From positions 150,432,667 through 150,496,666 of the forward strand of contig CM075673.1 in NCBI GenBank assembly GCA_037962975.1: a stretch of 64,000 nt of DNA, written 5' to 3'. Positions within the stretch are counted from its first letter, which is position 1. Each line of letters opens with the position of its first letter. Shown here piece after piece: positions 10,535 to 24,348 of the stretch. The position numbers and the translations under genes were made by a program. Source of the DNA: Clitoria ternatea. Lineage: Eukaryota > Streptophyta > Magnoliopsida > Fabales > Fabaceae. Under the pieces are notes generated by a model. That model ran no database searches. It was not told the DNA's origin and saw nothing but the letters and a program-made list of their open reading frames with translations.

Positions 10535-13224
10535 TCAAGGAGCAAGTGGTTGATCCTCTGAGGTGGGCACTTCCGTTCTCCCTCCTTCAGCTCCCTCCGT
10601 CTGAGCCTTATCTGCTCCGATCTCAGCTTCAGTTTGAGCACCTCCTTGCGTTTCACCTTCAGGGCCAGGAGTGGACGGTGTTGGCTCCATACTTTGACCC
10701 TCCGGAAGTGGAGGCAGTTCATAAAGAGCTTCGCGAGGATCATGGTACGAGCCGTCCTTCTTCACTTTGACAAGTTTCCCTCCGTGGAATTCATAGAACG
10801 GATCCAATCCGTACAGATTAAGCTTCACGTCAGGGTTGCGGTAAAAGACTTGACGAAGTGCCAGGCCGAAGGATTCGTAAGCCACCTTCTTGCATATTTC
10901 CAAGGCTTTGGCAGCCTTGGCCTTAGCGGCAGATAATTTCTTTTGAAGATTGGCAAAATCCTCCTCCGACGGCCCAATGCTCGTACTCCCTTTCCTCAGC
11001 TCTTCAATCTGGGCCTGCATGTCCTTCCGAAGGATCTCCCACTCTCCAAGGCTTTTGTTGTGACCGTCCTCCATTATTTTGAGATCGTCAGCAAGCTTGG
11101 CCGATCTCTTCTTCTCCAATTGCAGCTCTTCTTCAAGGAGGGGGATGGACTTATTTTGTTGCTGAAGCTCAGTGACCTACCGCTCTAAAGCTTTGTTGGC
11201 GAGATGAAGCTGGCTTATTTCTCTAGTCTTCTTCTGCAGCGTCTCTTTGGCCTTAGTCAATTCAGCCTGCACCCCTCTATGAGTTTCAGCTTGTTTGGTT
11301 GCCCAAGCCTCCCTAACAGCGATATCGGCCTCGAGTTTCTCAACCTATTCCATATAATCTGCCTTCTCGCTCAGGGAGTCCAAGAGACCGGACAATTCCT
11401 CCAGTTGCCAATGCCCAGCTTTGCATGCACTTCTGACTTCAGCGGCGTCCAGAGAGGGGCAGAGGCAGTACCTCGCCTTCGGAAGAGTGGGGGGAGTAGA
11501 CCCTTGGAACCAGAGGTAGGGTGAGAGAAAGGATTCATTCGGAGGATCAAATGCTGGAGGAGGACCGCTCTCAGAGTCCAGCCCAGAAGTGATTTGTGAA
11601 GCAGGGGCAGAAGAGTCAAGGATGGGCTTCTTCCCCTTGTCCTTTTTCAGCCCAGATTCCTCAAGCGTCTTCTAGCTTTCCTTTGCGGGGTCACCAGAGG
11701 GAAGCTTCTCCAGATCCGCTGTCTTGACCAGGTGTCTCTTCTTCTTTTTCTTTTCTGGGACGGCCTCTTCATCGCCCTGCCCAGTGGTCTCTGTTTGGCC
11801 CTCCGGTTCCTGCTCATTGAGGAGGGGGACCTCGTCTCCCACTGTGGAAGTCAGAGGAATGGTTGGAGCCTTGGTGGCGTTCCTTGTAACACCCTTGGTT
11901 AGATAAGACAAATCCTTCTGTAGGTTCATCCTATTTAACTGAGAGTGTTAACAGTTTTCAGAAAAAGTGAATATTTTTTTTTAAAAAAAAAATACGTGGC
12001 AGATCAGTGGAAGCAATAATGTATTTATCACATAGTCATTCACAAACTATAAGTAATTATACTCTTAACAGAATGGGGCACGCAGGCACCCTTAAATATT
12101 ATACAGTCATCCGGTGTCTGATTATTAATAACAAATATTCTATCCTTAATGATTGTTCTCAATGGGTTCAGCGTATTGCTGATCTTCACACTCGGGTTCT
12201 TGAGTTTCTAATTCCTCTGAAAAATGTTCAACAGTAAGGGTGAGTATAACCCAAGACCCTGATTGGTTAATCCGGTGCGGACATAATCCAGTTAACATAC
12301 AATGTCACATAGATCATACATTTAACATATTCGTAATTATAACGATCAAACATGTTGTCATCACATAATCGTATATTTAGCATGTTCACAATTATAACAA
12401 TCAAGCATATTGGCATGAAATAAATCGTACATATAACATATTCACAATTATAACAATCAAATATGCTGTAATGAAATGCATGAGTTCAGATTTATTATGA
12501 TTTATCTTTGGTTAAGTCTCATGATGCATGTGGGCCCAATAAATCGTTTCATCTTCTTCTCATTCTTTGGAATATCACCATTCCAATCATCTAGAGCGAT
12601 CAGGGTCCACCCAAGTTCCATGTGGTACAAATGAACTCATTGGTTCTCATCATTGATTTAAATATTTTTGGAACTTGGATCCCTACGATCATAGTTACAC
12701 TCCGTCATTTAGTCAAAGTACACTAGAATTGCATCGTCTCACCCGGCTATCAGGCGCGACTCTGATGCCATTGGGTTGCCATTCCAGTTGTACTCCCAAG
12801 ATTCTTCATGGAGATCGAACGTGAGTGTCCTCCACTGTACCAAGTGTATGCTCTAGAGGTTTTTCTTCTTCAAAATATTTTCATGATGCGAAATGCATTT
12901 ATCTTATCAATTAATTCCTTAGGTATCTTATGTATTTCCAGTCTCATCATATCATTCTCAAGTTCTTTGAATTCCATCAATCATTTAAACCTTGTAAGAT
13001 ATTCGTTTATTAATTTTTAGAAATATATCTATTATATATATTTTTTTCATAAAGAGTAAAATAATATATTCTTATGTAATTACGCATAATTTAGATGTTA
13101 ACAATGTATAATAATAATAAAACTAATAATAATAATAACAATATTAAGTTTGACAATAAATAATGATAATAATAGAATAAGAATGATAATTATAACTTAC
13201 CAATAACTTAAAAAGTATTGAAGA

Positions 13225-14165
13225 TTTGTTTCCAATTGAAAATTCAAGTGAAAAACACTAAAAACAGAGTTTTCCGAGTGAAACAGGGGTAAATCCGAGT
13301 GAAATAGGTATGATTCCGAGTGGAATCGTACAGAGAAGGGTTCTCCAAGCGATCTGGCTAAAAATCCGAGTGAAATGACACTGGAAAAGCTATTTTCCGA
13401 CTGAAATAATTTTGGATCCGAGTGAAATGAAGTGAAATGCTGTTTTCCGACTGGAACAGCTTAAATCCGAGTGAAAATGAGTTTTCCGCATGAGATAGCT
13501 ATGAATCCGAGTGAAATAAACTGAGCAGAGTTTTCTAACTGAAATTGATAAGTTTTCCGAGTGAAACAGAAGCTGAAAAATGATTTTCTTAATTAATTAT
13601 CTAGAATTCTGAGTGAAACAAATTTCTGAGTGAATTAAAATCTAAATCCGTGTGAAGTCAATAGGAAAATGGTTCCCTGAGTAGCATTGTTTGTAAATCC
13701 GAGTGGAAATGAGTCTCTAAGTGAAATAAAGTATATTTCCGAGTGGTATTCAGTCAAAAAGGAGTTTTCTGAGTGAAATTAAGTTGTTTACCGAGTTAAA
13801 ATTACTGGAAAAGGTTTTCATGAGTGAAGCTACTTAAATTCTGAGTGAAAATGAGTTCTTGAATGAAATCAATTATGATTCCGAGTGGAATCAGTAGGAA
13901 AAGAGTTTCTTGAATAAAAATAAGATAAGTTCCGAGTGAAATAATTTAAGAAAGAGATTTCTGAGTAAAATAAAACTTGGGAGATGCTGTCCGAGAGAAA
14001 TAGAGTGTTTTCCGAGTGAAATATGATGTTTTCCGAGTGGAAATAAACTAGAAAAAGTTCTCTGAGTGAAATTAGGTTGTTTACCGAGTGAAAATTGTTC
14101 TATCAGAATGAAATACATTCAGTTAAGGTTGAATCTGATTGAAACTAAGCAAAACCGAGTTGTTA
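13225..14165. repeat. CCGAGTGAAA motif cluster in the left LTR
   Basis: About 30 copies of TCCGAGTGAAA and close variants (CTGAGTGAAA, CCGACTGAAA) occur every 25-45 bp on the plus strand, with unrelated spacers. The matching cluster in the other LTR is about 21705-22645. A cluster of the reverse-complement motif lies further along the same LTR. Confidence 0.85.
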
Positions 14166-14839
14166 TAGGTGTAAAACCGGTCGGATTAACATAAAACAGA
14201 ACCTATTATCATTAAATCCATCTTCTATTCATAATTTTTCACTGGAAATCACACGGTACCCATGATTCTTAGTATTTTCAGTCCAATAAGTACATATCAT
14301 TTCACAATTCATCACTGATTATATAACTCGGTAACAGATATATATATATATATATACATGCATATACAGATAACAATTTAAAGCATTTAATTCATACACA
14401 CTGAATCTGTCCTTCACTCGGTTTTCCCACAAGGCACCCAAGAATATACCCCCTTACCTCAATGAAGTTCTTGGATGGAAAGAAAAAGGTTCCCTTCACT
14501 GTCCTGCACGAGTTCCGAGTGAAACAGAAGGGAAAAGAGAGAAAGAAACTTTCTGGGAAGGAGAGTGATGAAGGTGTTTGTGTCGTGTGTGGGTGTGAGT
14601 TCTGAGAACCTTGAGCTGGTTTAAATAGGGAGAAAGTGAGTGGAAAAACAAGTGGGGGACAGCTTTTCTGAGTGGGCTGTTAGTGGATTGCTAATGGAAG
14701 GGTCACTAGGGATTAAATAAAGATATATGCTGAGTCAGTGCCCATTTCTGGTCGTCCACTATCCATAATGCGCACGATTGAATTTAAATATCATTAAGAG
14801 ACAAAATTAAAGTCAATACGCACTTCTGTCAGTGAATAC

Positions 14840-15515
14840 CGAGTGAAATTACACTCGGTTAAGAGCTATTCCGACTGGAATTCCTACTTCTGAGTCAACA
14901 ATTTCAAGGCTCGCTTGAGCGAAGCTTCAATTCTTCACTCGGAATTCCTTTGAACCGACTCAGGCACTCGGTTTCTCACTCGGTAATACCTCTTCAGACC
15001 GAGTCCTCTCTTTCTCAGAATCTTCACTCGGAAATCCGAGTCTTCCTTCACTCAATTCACTCGGTTTAGGCCAATTTCTTCAATTATACTTCCAATTAAG
15101 GTTTATTTCAACCATTAGCTCTCGGAACAAGGCATGCACGTACGAGTCTCACTCGGTTTTGGTCCAGTGGAGTGTATCTCACTCGGAATTGGCTCCCTCC
15201 ACCATTTTCCACTCGGTTTCCTAAGCAAATTCATAGGAAACCGTTCGGAATCCTTCCCAATTGATTCCATAACGCACTCCAATCGGCAGGAAGCATCAAA
15301 TCAACATAAACATGAGTATTTATACATTCTTTCACTCGGAATACTCCAATTGGTGTAGTCTCTTTCAGAAAAGGAAGCATTCAACTCGGAACCGAGCCTT
15401 TCTATGATGTTTTCACTCGGATTTTTCTCCCCCACTCAGAATTTCTGACCATTCACTCGGAATTCTTCTCTGTTACTCGGAACAGAGCCCTTTTCACTCA
15501 GTTTTTGCATCATTT
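14840..15515. repeat. CACTCGG (inverted) motif cluster in the left LTR
   Basis: More than 20 copies of TTCACTCGGAA/TTT, the reverse complement of the motif at 13225-14165, occupy this part of the LTR; the copy in the other LTR is about 23320-23995. Together the two clusters give a scattered inverted arrangement within one LTR. Confidence 0.85.
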
Positions 15516-15675
15516 CACTAATATTCCATATAAATTCTATTATTATGTGCAAAAATGACATTTTTGAGGTACTACAGACCATCAACAGGGTATATATTGA
15601 CTTATTCTTGCTTATAAACCCTCCATAATTAAAATTTACATGGATAAAATTGCTTCTAAAAAGAGGGATGTTACA

Positions 15676-15690
15676 TTCTCCTCCCCTTTT
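15676..15690 (-). other. Polypurine tract of the chromovirus
   Basis: On the minus strand the 15 bases next to the 3' LTR read AAAAGGGGAGGAGAA, immediately before TGTAACATCC. Composition and position fit the plus-strand primer of reverse transcription. Confidence 0.85.
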
Positions 15691-15709
15691 AGGAATTTCG
15701 TCCCGAAAT

Positions 15710-18700
15710 TCAAAGTTGGAATAATTGAGGGTACAATTCTCTCATCTTCTCCTCAATTTCCCAAGTAGCATCCCCATCATCTGTCTGACTCCAAACTACC
15801 TTGACCAAAGGGATTTCTTTGCCTCTTAGCTGTTTGAGACGTCGGTCAGCAATCTTAACTGGCGATGCTTCAAAGGTAAGGTTTTCTTTCAGAACAAATT
15901 GATCGGGACTTAGAACATGATCAGGGCTTGGTACATATTTGTGGAGTTGAGAGACATGAAAGACATTGTGAAGGTTTGTCAGCTCGGGTGGCAGAGCAAT
16001 GCAGTACGCATGAGTTCCTATCTTTTGCAGAATTTGATAGGGTCCTACGTATCTGGGGCTTAACTTCTTGGCCTTCAAAGCTCTTCCTATTCCAGTGGTA
16101 GGGGTAACTTTGAGAAATACATGGTCACCTTCTTCAAATTCTAATGGCTTCCTACATTTGTCATAGTAACTCTTTTGTCTATCTTGCGAAGCCTTCATTG
16201 CCATTTGAATCCTCTGAACTTATTCTGTTGTCTTCTGAACAATCTCTGGTCCAATTATTGTCTTTTCACCAGTCTCGTACCAACATAAAGGTGTACGGCA
16301 TTTTCTTCCATACAAAGCTTCATAGGGGGCCATTCCGATGCTTGCATGATAGCTGTTGTTGTAAGTGAACTCAATAAGTGGAAGATATTCTTGCCAACTT
16401 CCTCCATGTTCCAAGACACAAAGACGTAACAAATCTTCAAGAGTCTTGATCGTTCTTTCTGATAATCCGTCTGTCTGTGGGTGATATGCGGAACTTAACT
16501 TCAGACGAGTTCCTAGAGCTTGTTGCAGACTCTTCCAAAACTGTGATGTGAAACGAGGATCTCGATCGGACACAATTGCAGTGGGAGTTCCATGTAACCG
16601 TACGATCTCCTTGATATAGATCTGGGTGAGTTTCTCTAGGGAATACTTCATATTGACAGGAATGAAGTGAGCGGTTTTTGTTAATCGATCCACGATTACC
16701 CAAATAGCATCATATCCAGCTGATGTCCTGGGAAATCCACTCACGAAGTCCATAGAAATCTCATCCCATTTCCATTCTGGAATATCCAAAGGACGAAGGG
16801 TCCCACTTGGTCGTTGTTGTTCCGCCTTTACCTTCTGACACATCAGACAAGCTGTTACGTACTCAGCGATATCCCTTTTCATTCCTTGCCACCAGAATAA
16901 TTTCTTCAAGTCCTGGTACATCTTGGTTGATCCTGGGTGGATACTGTACTTACTTTTGTGTGCTTCATCCAGGATAGATCTCTTAAGATCTGTGTTGACT
17001 GGAATACAGAGCCTCTGTTGATACTTGATTATTCCATGTTCATCTTTGCTAAACTCTGAGACTCCTTCTTTTGTCTTTTCTGCTAGATCTTGTAATTCCT
17101 GATCATTGGTTTGAGCTTCTTTGATTTGTTCCAAGAAATCATTGGAAATCCTTAGCATTCCCACCATAAGGCTTCCCCTTTTTGGTGTTACTGCTAGATT
17201 CAAATCGCGAAACTATTCTATCAATTCCAACTCCTTTGTCATCATATATGATAGACGTAGGGCCTTTCGGCTGAGTGCATCAGCTACTACATTAGCTTTT
17301 CCAGGATGATATCGGAGTTCAAAATCATAATCTTTGATAAATTCCATCCACCTATGTTGTCGCATATTCAACTCCTTCTGGTCGAATAGATACTCCAAGC
17401 TCTTATGATCACTGAAGACTTCGAAGTATGTACCATACAAGTAGTGTCTCCAGATTTTCAAGGCAAACACAACTGCAGCTAATTCCAAGTCATGTGTGGG
17501 ATAATTAACTTCATGCGTTCTTAGCTGTCTTGAAGCATAAGCAACAACCTTTCTTTCTTGCATTAGGACACATCCTAGTCCTTGTTTTGACGCATCACAA
17601 TACACTTCATATGGCTTGGCAGGATCTGGCAAAATCAAGACAGGTGCACTAGTGAGTCGTTGGCGTAACTCTGTAAAACTGCTTTCGCATTTGTCAGTCC
17701 ATTCGAATGGTTGATCTTTACGAGTCAGCTTAGTTAAAGGTGCTGTAATTCGAGAGAAATTCTCGATGAATCGACGATAATATCCAGCAAGTCCAAGGAA
17801 ACTGTGGATTTCCGTCACATTCTTAGGTTGTTCCCAATTTAGTACAGCTTCTACCTTTGTAGGATCCACAACAATTCCTTCCTTAGAGATGACATGTCCT
17901 AAGAATTTCACTTCTGTCAACCAGAATTCACATTTTGAAAACTTGGCGTACAATTGCCTTGCACGCAAAGTGTTCAGAACAATTCGAAGATGCTCCTCGT
18001 GTTCCTCATGGTTCTTGGAGTAAACGAGAATATCGTCAATGAATACAACCATGAATTTGTCTAAGTACTCATGGAAGATTCGATTCATGTATCCCATAAA
18101 GACTGCAGGTGCATTTGTGACTCCAAAAGGCATAACAAGATACTCATAGTGCCCATATCGTGTTCTGAATGCTGTTTTGGGTACATCCTCTTTCTTCACT
18201 CTGATTTGATGATAGCCTGATCGTAGATCAATCTTCGAGAAGATAGTGGCTCCTCGTAATTGGTCCATCAAATCATCAATTCTTAGGAAAGGGTATCGGT
18301 TCTTGATCGTAGCTTTATTCAACTGACGATAGTCAACATATAACCGCATACTGTCATCCTTCTTTTTGACTAGAAGAACTGGTGCTCCCCAAGGTGAGAC
18401 ACTGGGTCTAATCATTCCTTTCTCTAGGAGTTCTTCTAATTGCTCTTTGAGTTCACTGAGTTCCTTGGGTGACATCCGATAAGGAGCAATAGAGATTGGT
18501 CCCACGCCCGGTATAATATCAATGCTGAATTCGACTTCTCGCTCTGGAGGTAGCTCTCGTATGTCCTCAGGGAATACTTCTGGAAATTCTTGAACAACAG
18601 GAATCTGTTCAAGTTGAGAAGTGGCCTTACCTTCAGTTTCAGTAAGGATCATGTATAATTGGACTTCTTTTGAGATTACCTTTTCTGAGCTAACAAGGCA

Positions 18701-20182
18701 AGAATCTGTGATTTGATCACATTCGGATGTAGTAGACCCGTGAGAGATGGATCTATTATGACAGTCAATAAGAATATGGTTGGCAGCAAGCCAATTCATC
18801 CCTAGAACAATGTCTAGGTCAATCAAAGGTAAACATATCAGATCTACTTGATAAGCTTTCCCTTCGATGTTGAGAGGACATTCTAGACATATGCAAGTAG
18901 AACAAATGGGCTTATTGGCGGCAGTTGTGACGATCATTTGATAGGGCAGAGAGGTTGTAGGAAGCTTTAAATGTTTTACACAATTCTCAGATATGAAAGA
19001 ATGAGTGGCTCCAGAATCATATAATACATTTAATAGAGTACTTCCTATAAAGCATGTACCTTGCACAAGATCGTTCTCTTGTGATACCTCTGCACCATTC
19101 ATGGTAAAAACTCTGGCATTTCCCCCTGGCCTTCCGGTTGAGTTGTTTCTGGGCCTTCCAGGATTATTGTTCTGTCTGAAGTTGTTGTTGCGGGAAACAT
19201 TCTGCACTCTCGGGGCATTATTTGCAGAGGTATTTGCAGCAGGTCCCCTATTCCCTTGGCCTGTTGGTTGCACTACCTATCTTTGAGTCATCTGTTGCTG
19301 GTTGTTAGCATTTTTGAACCAACAGTCAGCATCACGATGTCCAGTCCGTCCACAAATTGTGCAGGCTCTACAATTTACTGCCATATGTGGTCTTCCGCAA
19401 ATATAGCATTTCAGGTTCCGATTGTTCCCTTGATCTCTTGAAGGATTTCGGTTGGCTGAGTTGGAAGGTCGGAAATATGGCCGATCTACTTGAAAATCCC
19501 TCCTTTGCTGTCGATCTGGCATACGTCACTCTGGGCCATGATTAGACGTTCCAGGTCGTCAAAGATTAGAGGTGTTCTCAAATATGCGGCATCTGTCAAC
19601 CAAAGTAGTGAATTGTGTAATTTGTTGACAACATATGGCTTGACGAATCTCATGTCGTAGCCCTGCTTCGAACTTTACACATCTTGACGCTTCTCCCATG
19701 TGGGTGTAGTAGGGACAACATTTTGCCAATTCATCAAATTTAGCAGCGTACTCCCCAACAGTCATATTACCTTGTTTCAGATTGAAGAATTCCCGCTCCT
19801 TCTGTCTCCTTATGTCTTCAGGGAAATATTTAGCAAGAAATTCTGTCCTGAATCGTCCCCAAGTAATGATATGCCCATCAGTAGCTAGTCTGACTCTAGC
19901 ATGAGTCCACCAGTGTTCTGCTTCTCCAACCAGCATGAAGACAGCAAAGGTTACACAATCCTCATCAGAACATCGCATAGCGGAAAAAATCTTTTCAAGG
20001 TGTTCAATCCATAGTTGTGCTCCTTCTGGATTGAAGCCTCCTTTGAATTGCGTAGGATTGTTCCTTTGAAAATCAGCTAATCCTTGTCTGGCAGAAGCAT
20101 GAGGTAACTCTTGTCGTTCTATTACCTCCACAATTCTGGTAAGAAGATTCTCCATCACGTGATTGTTATTTTGGCGTGCCAT
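15710..20182 (-). pseudogene. gag-pol of the Tekay/Del-like chromovirus (five in-frame stops)
   Basis: One continuous frame of 1491 codons with no frameshift. Domains from the ATG at 20182: gag core with GEAEHWWTHARVRL; two zinc knuckles (19322-19408), the second canonical CTICGRTGHRDADC; protease LYDSGATHSFIS near 19018; RT with FIDDILVYSK near 18040; RNase H with YCDASKQGLG near 17600 and FSDHKSLEYLF near 17410; integrase with an HHCC region (CLMCQKVKAEQQRP), VSDRDPRFTSQFW and YHPQTDGLSERT; the GPY/F-type module LSPRYVGPYQIL; and a chromodomain-like tail. It is interrupted by TGA 19559-19561, TGA 19526-19528, TAG 19277-19279, TAG 17213-17215 and TAA 16220-16222. The single-frame layout and tail support Tekay/Del; assignment to that clade rather than another chromovirus is from memory of the families. 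Confidence 0.95.
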
Positions 20183-20347
20183 TAGGAATTTGCTGAAAGA
20201 ATATCAACAAATAGATTCAGGGTATGCGTTATGTGGAGCATTCCACATAGGATATTTAGTCTTAGGAGTGTTATGGACTGTTCAATATTTCTATCAGAGT
20301 ACGTGGAAACCTAATGGTCCACTCCACAAGCTTAATGAATCGACTAT

Positions 20348-20359
20348 GCTCTGATACCA
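20348..20359 (-). other. Primer-binding site of the chromovirus (initiator Met tRNA)
   Basis: On the minus strand TGGTATCAGAGC lies a few bases inside the 5' LTR. This is the standard plant primer-binding site, complementary to the 3' end of initiator methionine tRNA. Confidence 0.92.
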
Positions 20360-20363
20360 CCTT

Positions 20364-23300
20364 TGTAACACCCTCGGTTAGATAAGACAAATCCTTCTGT
20401 AGGTTCATCCTATTTAACTGAGAGTGTTAACAGTTTTCAGAAAAAGTGAATATTTTTTTTAAAAAAAAAAATACGTGGAAGATCAGTGGAAGCAATAATG
20501 TATTTATCACATAGTCATTCACAAACTGTAAGTAATTGTACTCTTAACAGAATGGGGCACGCAAGCACCCTTAAATATTATACAGTCATCCGGTGTCTGA
20601 TTATTAATAACAAATATTCTATCCTTAATGATTGTTCTCAATGGGTTCAGCGTATTGCTGATCTTCACACTCGGGTTCTTGAGTTTCTAATTCCTCTGAA
20701 AAATGTTCAACAGTAAGGGTGAGTATAACCCAAGACCCTGATTGGTTAATCCGGTGTGGACATAATCCAGTAAACATACAATGTCACATAGATCATACAT
20801 TTAACATATTCGTAATTATAACGATCAAACATGTTGTCATCACATAATCGTATATTTAGCATGTTCACAATTATAACAATCAAGCATATTGGCATGAAAT
20901 AAATCGTACATATAACATATTCACAATTATAACAATCAAATATGCTGTAATGAAATGCATGAGTTCGGATTTATTATGATTTATCTTTGGTTAAGTCTCA
21001 TGATGCATGTGGGCCCAATAAATCGTTTCATCTTCTTCTCATTCTTTGGAATATCACCATTCCAATCATCTAGAGCGATCAGGGTCCGCCCAAGTTCTAT
21101 GTGGTACAAATGAACTCATTGGTTCTCATCATTGATTTAAATATTGTTGGAACTTGGATCCCTATGATCATAGTTACACTCCGTCATTTAGTCAAAGTAC
21201 ACTAGAATTGCATCGTCTCACCCGGCTATCAGGCGCGACTCTGATGCCATTGGGTTGCCATTCCAGTTGTACTCCCAAGATTCTTCATGGAGATCGAACG
21301 TGAGTGTCCTCCACTGTACCAAGTGTATGCTCTAGAGGTTTTTCTTCTTCAAAATATTTTCATGATGCGAAATGCATTTATCTTATCAATTAATTCCTTA
21401 GGTATCTTATGTATTTCCAGTCTCATCATATCATTCTCAAGTTCTTTGAATTCCATCAATCATTTAAACCTTGTAAGATATTCGTTTATTAATTTTTAGA
21501 AATATATCTATTATATATATTTTTTTCATAAAGAGTAAAATAATATATTCTTATGTAATTACACATAATTTAGATGTTAACAATGTATAATAATAATAAA
21601 ACTAATAATAATAATAACAATATTAAGTTTGACAATAAATAATGATAATAATAGAATAAGAATGATAATTATAACTTACCAATAACTTAAAAAGTATTGA
21701 AGATTTGTTTCCAATTGAAAATTCAAGTGAAAAACACTAAAAACAGAGTTTTCCGAGTGAAACAGGGGTAAATCCGAGTGAAATAGGTATGATTCCGAGT
21801 GGAATCGTACAGAGAAGGGTTCTCCAAGCGATCTGGCTAAAAATCCGAGTGAAATGACACTGGAAAAGCTGTTTTCCGACTGAAATAATTTTGGATCCGA
21901 GTGAAATGAAGTGAAATGCTGTTTTCCGACTGGAACAGCTTAAATCCGAGTGAAAATGAGTTTTCCGCATGAGATAGCTATGAATCCGAGTGAAATAAAC
22001 TGAGCAGAGTTTTCTAACTAAAATTGATAAGTTTTCCGAGTGAAACAGAAGCTGAAAAATGATTTTCTTAATTAATTATCTAGAATTCTGAGTGAAACAA
22101 ATTTCTGAGTGAATTAAAATCTAAATCCGTGTGAAGTCAATAGGAAAATGGTTCCCTGAGTAGCATTGTTTGTAAATCCGAGTGGAAATGAGTCTCTAAG
22201 TGAAATAAAGTATATTTCCGAGTGGTATTCAGTCAAAAAGGAGTTTTCTGAGTGAAATTAAGGTGTTTACCGAGTTAAAATTACTGGAAAAGGTTTTCAT
22301 GAGTGAAGCTACTTAAATTCTGAGTGAAAATGAGTTCTTGAATGAAATCAATTATGATTCCGAGTGGAATCAGTAGGAAAAGAGTTTCCTGAATAAAAAT
22401 AAGATAAGTTCCGAGTGAAATAATTTAAGAAAGAGATTTTCAAGTAAAATAAAACTTGGGAGATGCTGTCCGAGAGAAATAGAGTGTTTTCCGAGTGAAA
22501 TATGATGTTTTCTGAGTGGAAATAAACTAGAAAAAGTTCTCTGAGTGAAATTAGGTTGTTTACCGAGTGAAAATTGTTCTATCAGAATGAAATACATTCA
22601 GTTAAGGTTGAATCCGATTGAAACTAAGCAAAACCGAGTTGTTATAGGTGTAAAACCGGTCGGATTAACATAAAACAGAACCTATTATCATTAAATCCAT
22701 CTTCTATTCATAATTTTTCACTGGAAATCACATGGTACCCATGATTCTTAGTATTTTCAGTCCAATAAGTACATATCATTTCACAATTCATCACTGATTA
22801 TATAACTCGGTAACAGATATATATATATATATATATACATGCATATACAGATAACAATTTAAAGCATTTAATTCATACACACTGAATCTGTCCTTCACTC
22901 GGTTTTCCCACAAGGCACCCAAGAATATACCCCGTTACCTCAATGAAGTTCCTGGATGGAAAGAAAGAGGTTCCCTTCACTGTCCTGCACGAGTTCCGAG
23001 TGAAACAGAAGGGAAAAGAGAGAAAGAAACTTGCTGGGAAGGAGAGTGATGAAGGTGTTTGTGTCGTGTGTGGGTGTGAGTTCTGAGAACCTTGAGCTGG
23101 TTTAAATAGGGAGAAAGTGAGTGGAAAAACAAGTGGGGGACAGCTTTTCTGAGTGGGCTGTTAGTGGATTGCTAATGGAAGGGTCACTAGGGATTAAATA
23201 AAGATATATGCTGAGTCAGTGCCCATTTCTGGTCGTCCACTATCCATAATGCGCACGATTGAATTTAAATATCATTAAGAGACAAAATTAAAGTCAATAC

Positions 23301-24155
23301 GCACTTCTGTCAGTGAATACCGAGTGAAATTACACTCGGTTAAGAGCTATTCCGACTGGAATTCCTACTTCCGAGTCAACAATTTTAAGGCTCGCTTGAG
23401 CGAAGCTTCAATTCTTCACTCGGAATTCCTTTGAACCGACTCAGGCACTTGGTTTCTCACTCGGTAATACCTCTTCAGACCGAGTCCTCTCTTTCTCAGA
23501 ATCTTCACTCGGAAATCCGAGTCTTCCTTCACTCAATTCACTCGGTTTAGGCCAATTTCTTCAATTATACTTCCAATTAAGGTTTATTTCAACCATTAGC
23601 TCTCGGAACAAGGCATACACGTATGAGTCTCACTCGGTTTTGGTCCAGTGGAGTGTATCTCACTCGGAATTGGCTCCCTCCACCATTTTCCACTCGGTTT
23701 CCTAAGCAAATTCATAGGAAACCGTTCGGAATCCTTCCCAATTGATTCCACAACGCACTCCAATCGGCAGGAAGCATCAAATCAACATAAACATGAGTAT
23801 TTATACATTCTTTCACTCGGAATACTCCAATTGGTGTAGTCTCTTTCAGAAAAGGAAGCATTCAACTCGGAACCGAGCCTTTCTATGATGTTTTCACTCA
23901 GATTTTTCTCCCCCACTCGGAATTTCTGACCATTCACTCGGAATTCTTCTCTGTTACTCGGAACAGAGCCCTTTTTACTCGGTTTTTGCATCATTTCACT
24001 AATATTCCATATAAATTCTATTATTATGTGCAAAAATGACATTTTTGAGGTACTACAAACCATTAACAGGTATATATTGACTTATTCTTGCTTATAAACC
24101 CTACATAATTAAAATTTACAAGGATAAAATTGCTTCTAAAAAGAGGGATGTTACA
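20364..24155 (-). repeat. Right LTR (5' LTR) of the chromovirus
   Basis: 3792-bp copy of 11885-15675 with few substitutions and a slightly longer TA microsatellite near 22817. It begins TGTAACACCCTCGG and ends GATGTTACA on the plus strand. It carries the same opposed CCGAGTG and CACTCGG clusters. Confidence 0.95.
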
Positions 24156-24255
24156 TTCCTCTTAGCTTGAATTTTGTTCTCCTCAAAGGAGGAGTCATCA
24201 TCAGCCAACATAGTCCTTAGAGACAACATCTTTGGACAGGCTTTTTTGATTTGTT

Positions 24256-24348
24256 CTGTAAAACAAGGGAAATTGAGTTAACACATGAGAAGAAAATAAT
24301 CAGAGTGGAATAAATGCATAGCATAACCACAGGAGGAACGGATATTAC
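24256..24348 (-). other. Intron of the Tat aORF (93 bp)
   Basis: On the minus strand the donor is C|GTAATATCC and the acceptor TTGTTTTACAG|AAC, in phase 1. The codons on each side join in frame with the exon 2 reading that continues at 11879. The intact copy has a 94-bp phase-1 intron after the same Tyr-Leu pair. The intron is inferred from sequence and comparison, not from transcripts. Confidence 0.75.

Larger units (their letters stand above)
11885..15675 (-). repeat. Left LTR (3' LTR) of the chromovirus
   Basis: 3791-bp direct repeat of 20364-24155. It contains a TA microsatellite near 14338-14356 and two opposed sets of a CCGAGTG motif, listed separately. Confidence 0.95.
11885..24155 (-). 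mobile_element. Tekay/Del-like Ty3/gypsy chromovirus, nested in the Tat aORF
   Basis: The 12,271-bp element has 3.79-kb LTRs beginning TGTAACA and ending TGTTACA, and a TTCCT duplication (11880-11884 and 24156-24160). Coding is on the minus strand, so the right LTR is the 5' LTR. It has a primer-binding site matching initiator methionine tRNA, a single gag-pol frame, a polypurine tract, and a C-terminal tail (PLVKVVWSQ then ATWEIEEKMRELYP) like the chromodomain-type end of Tekay/Del elements, which also have long LTRs. The LTRs look about 1% diverged by eye, so it is younger than its host. Five in-frame stops inactivate the coding region. Confidence 0.95.

Noticed and set aside
10546..11524. 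Several plus-strand frames of 74-106 codons.
   Set aside because: They are shadows of exon 2 of the antisense ORF, which has the recognisable coiled coil on the other strand.
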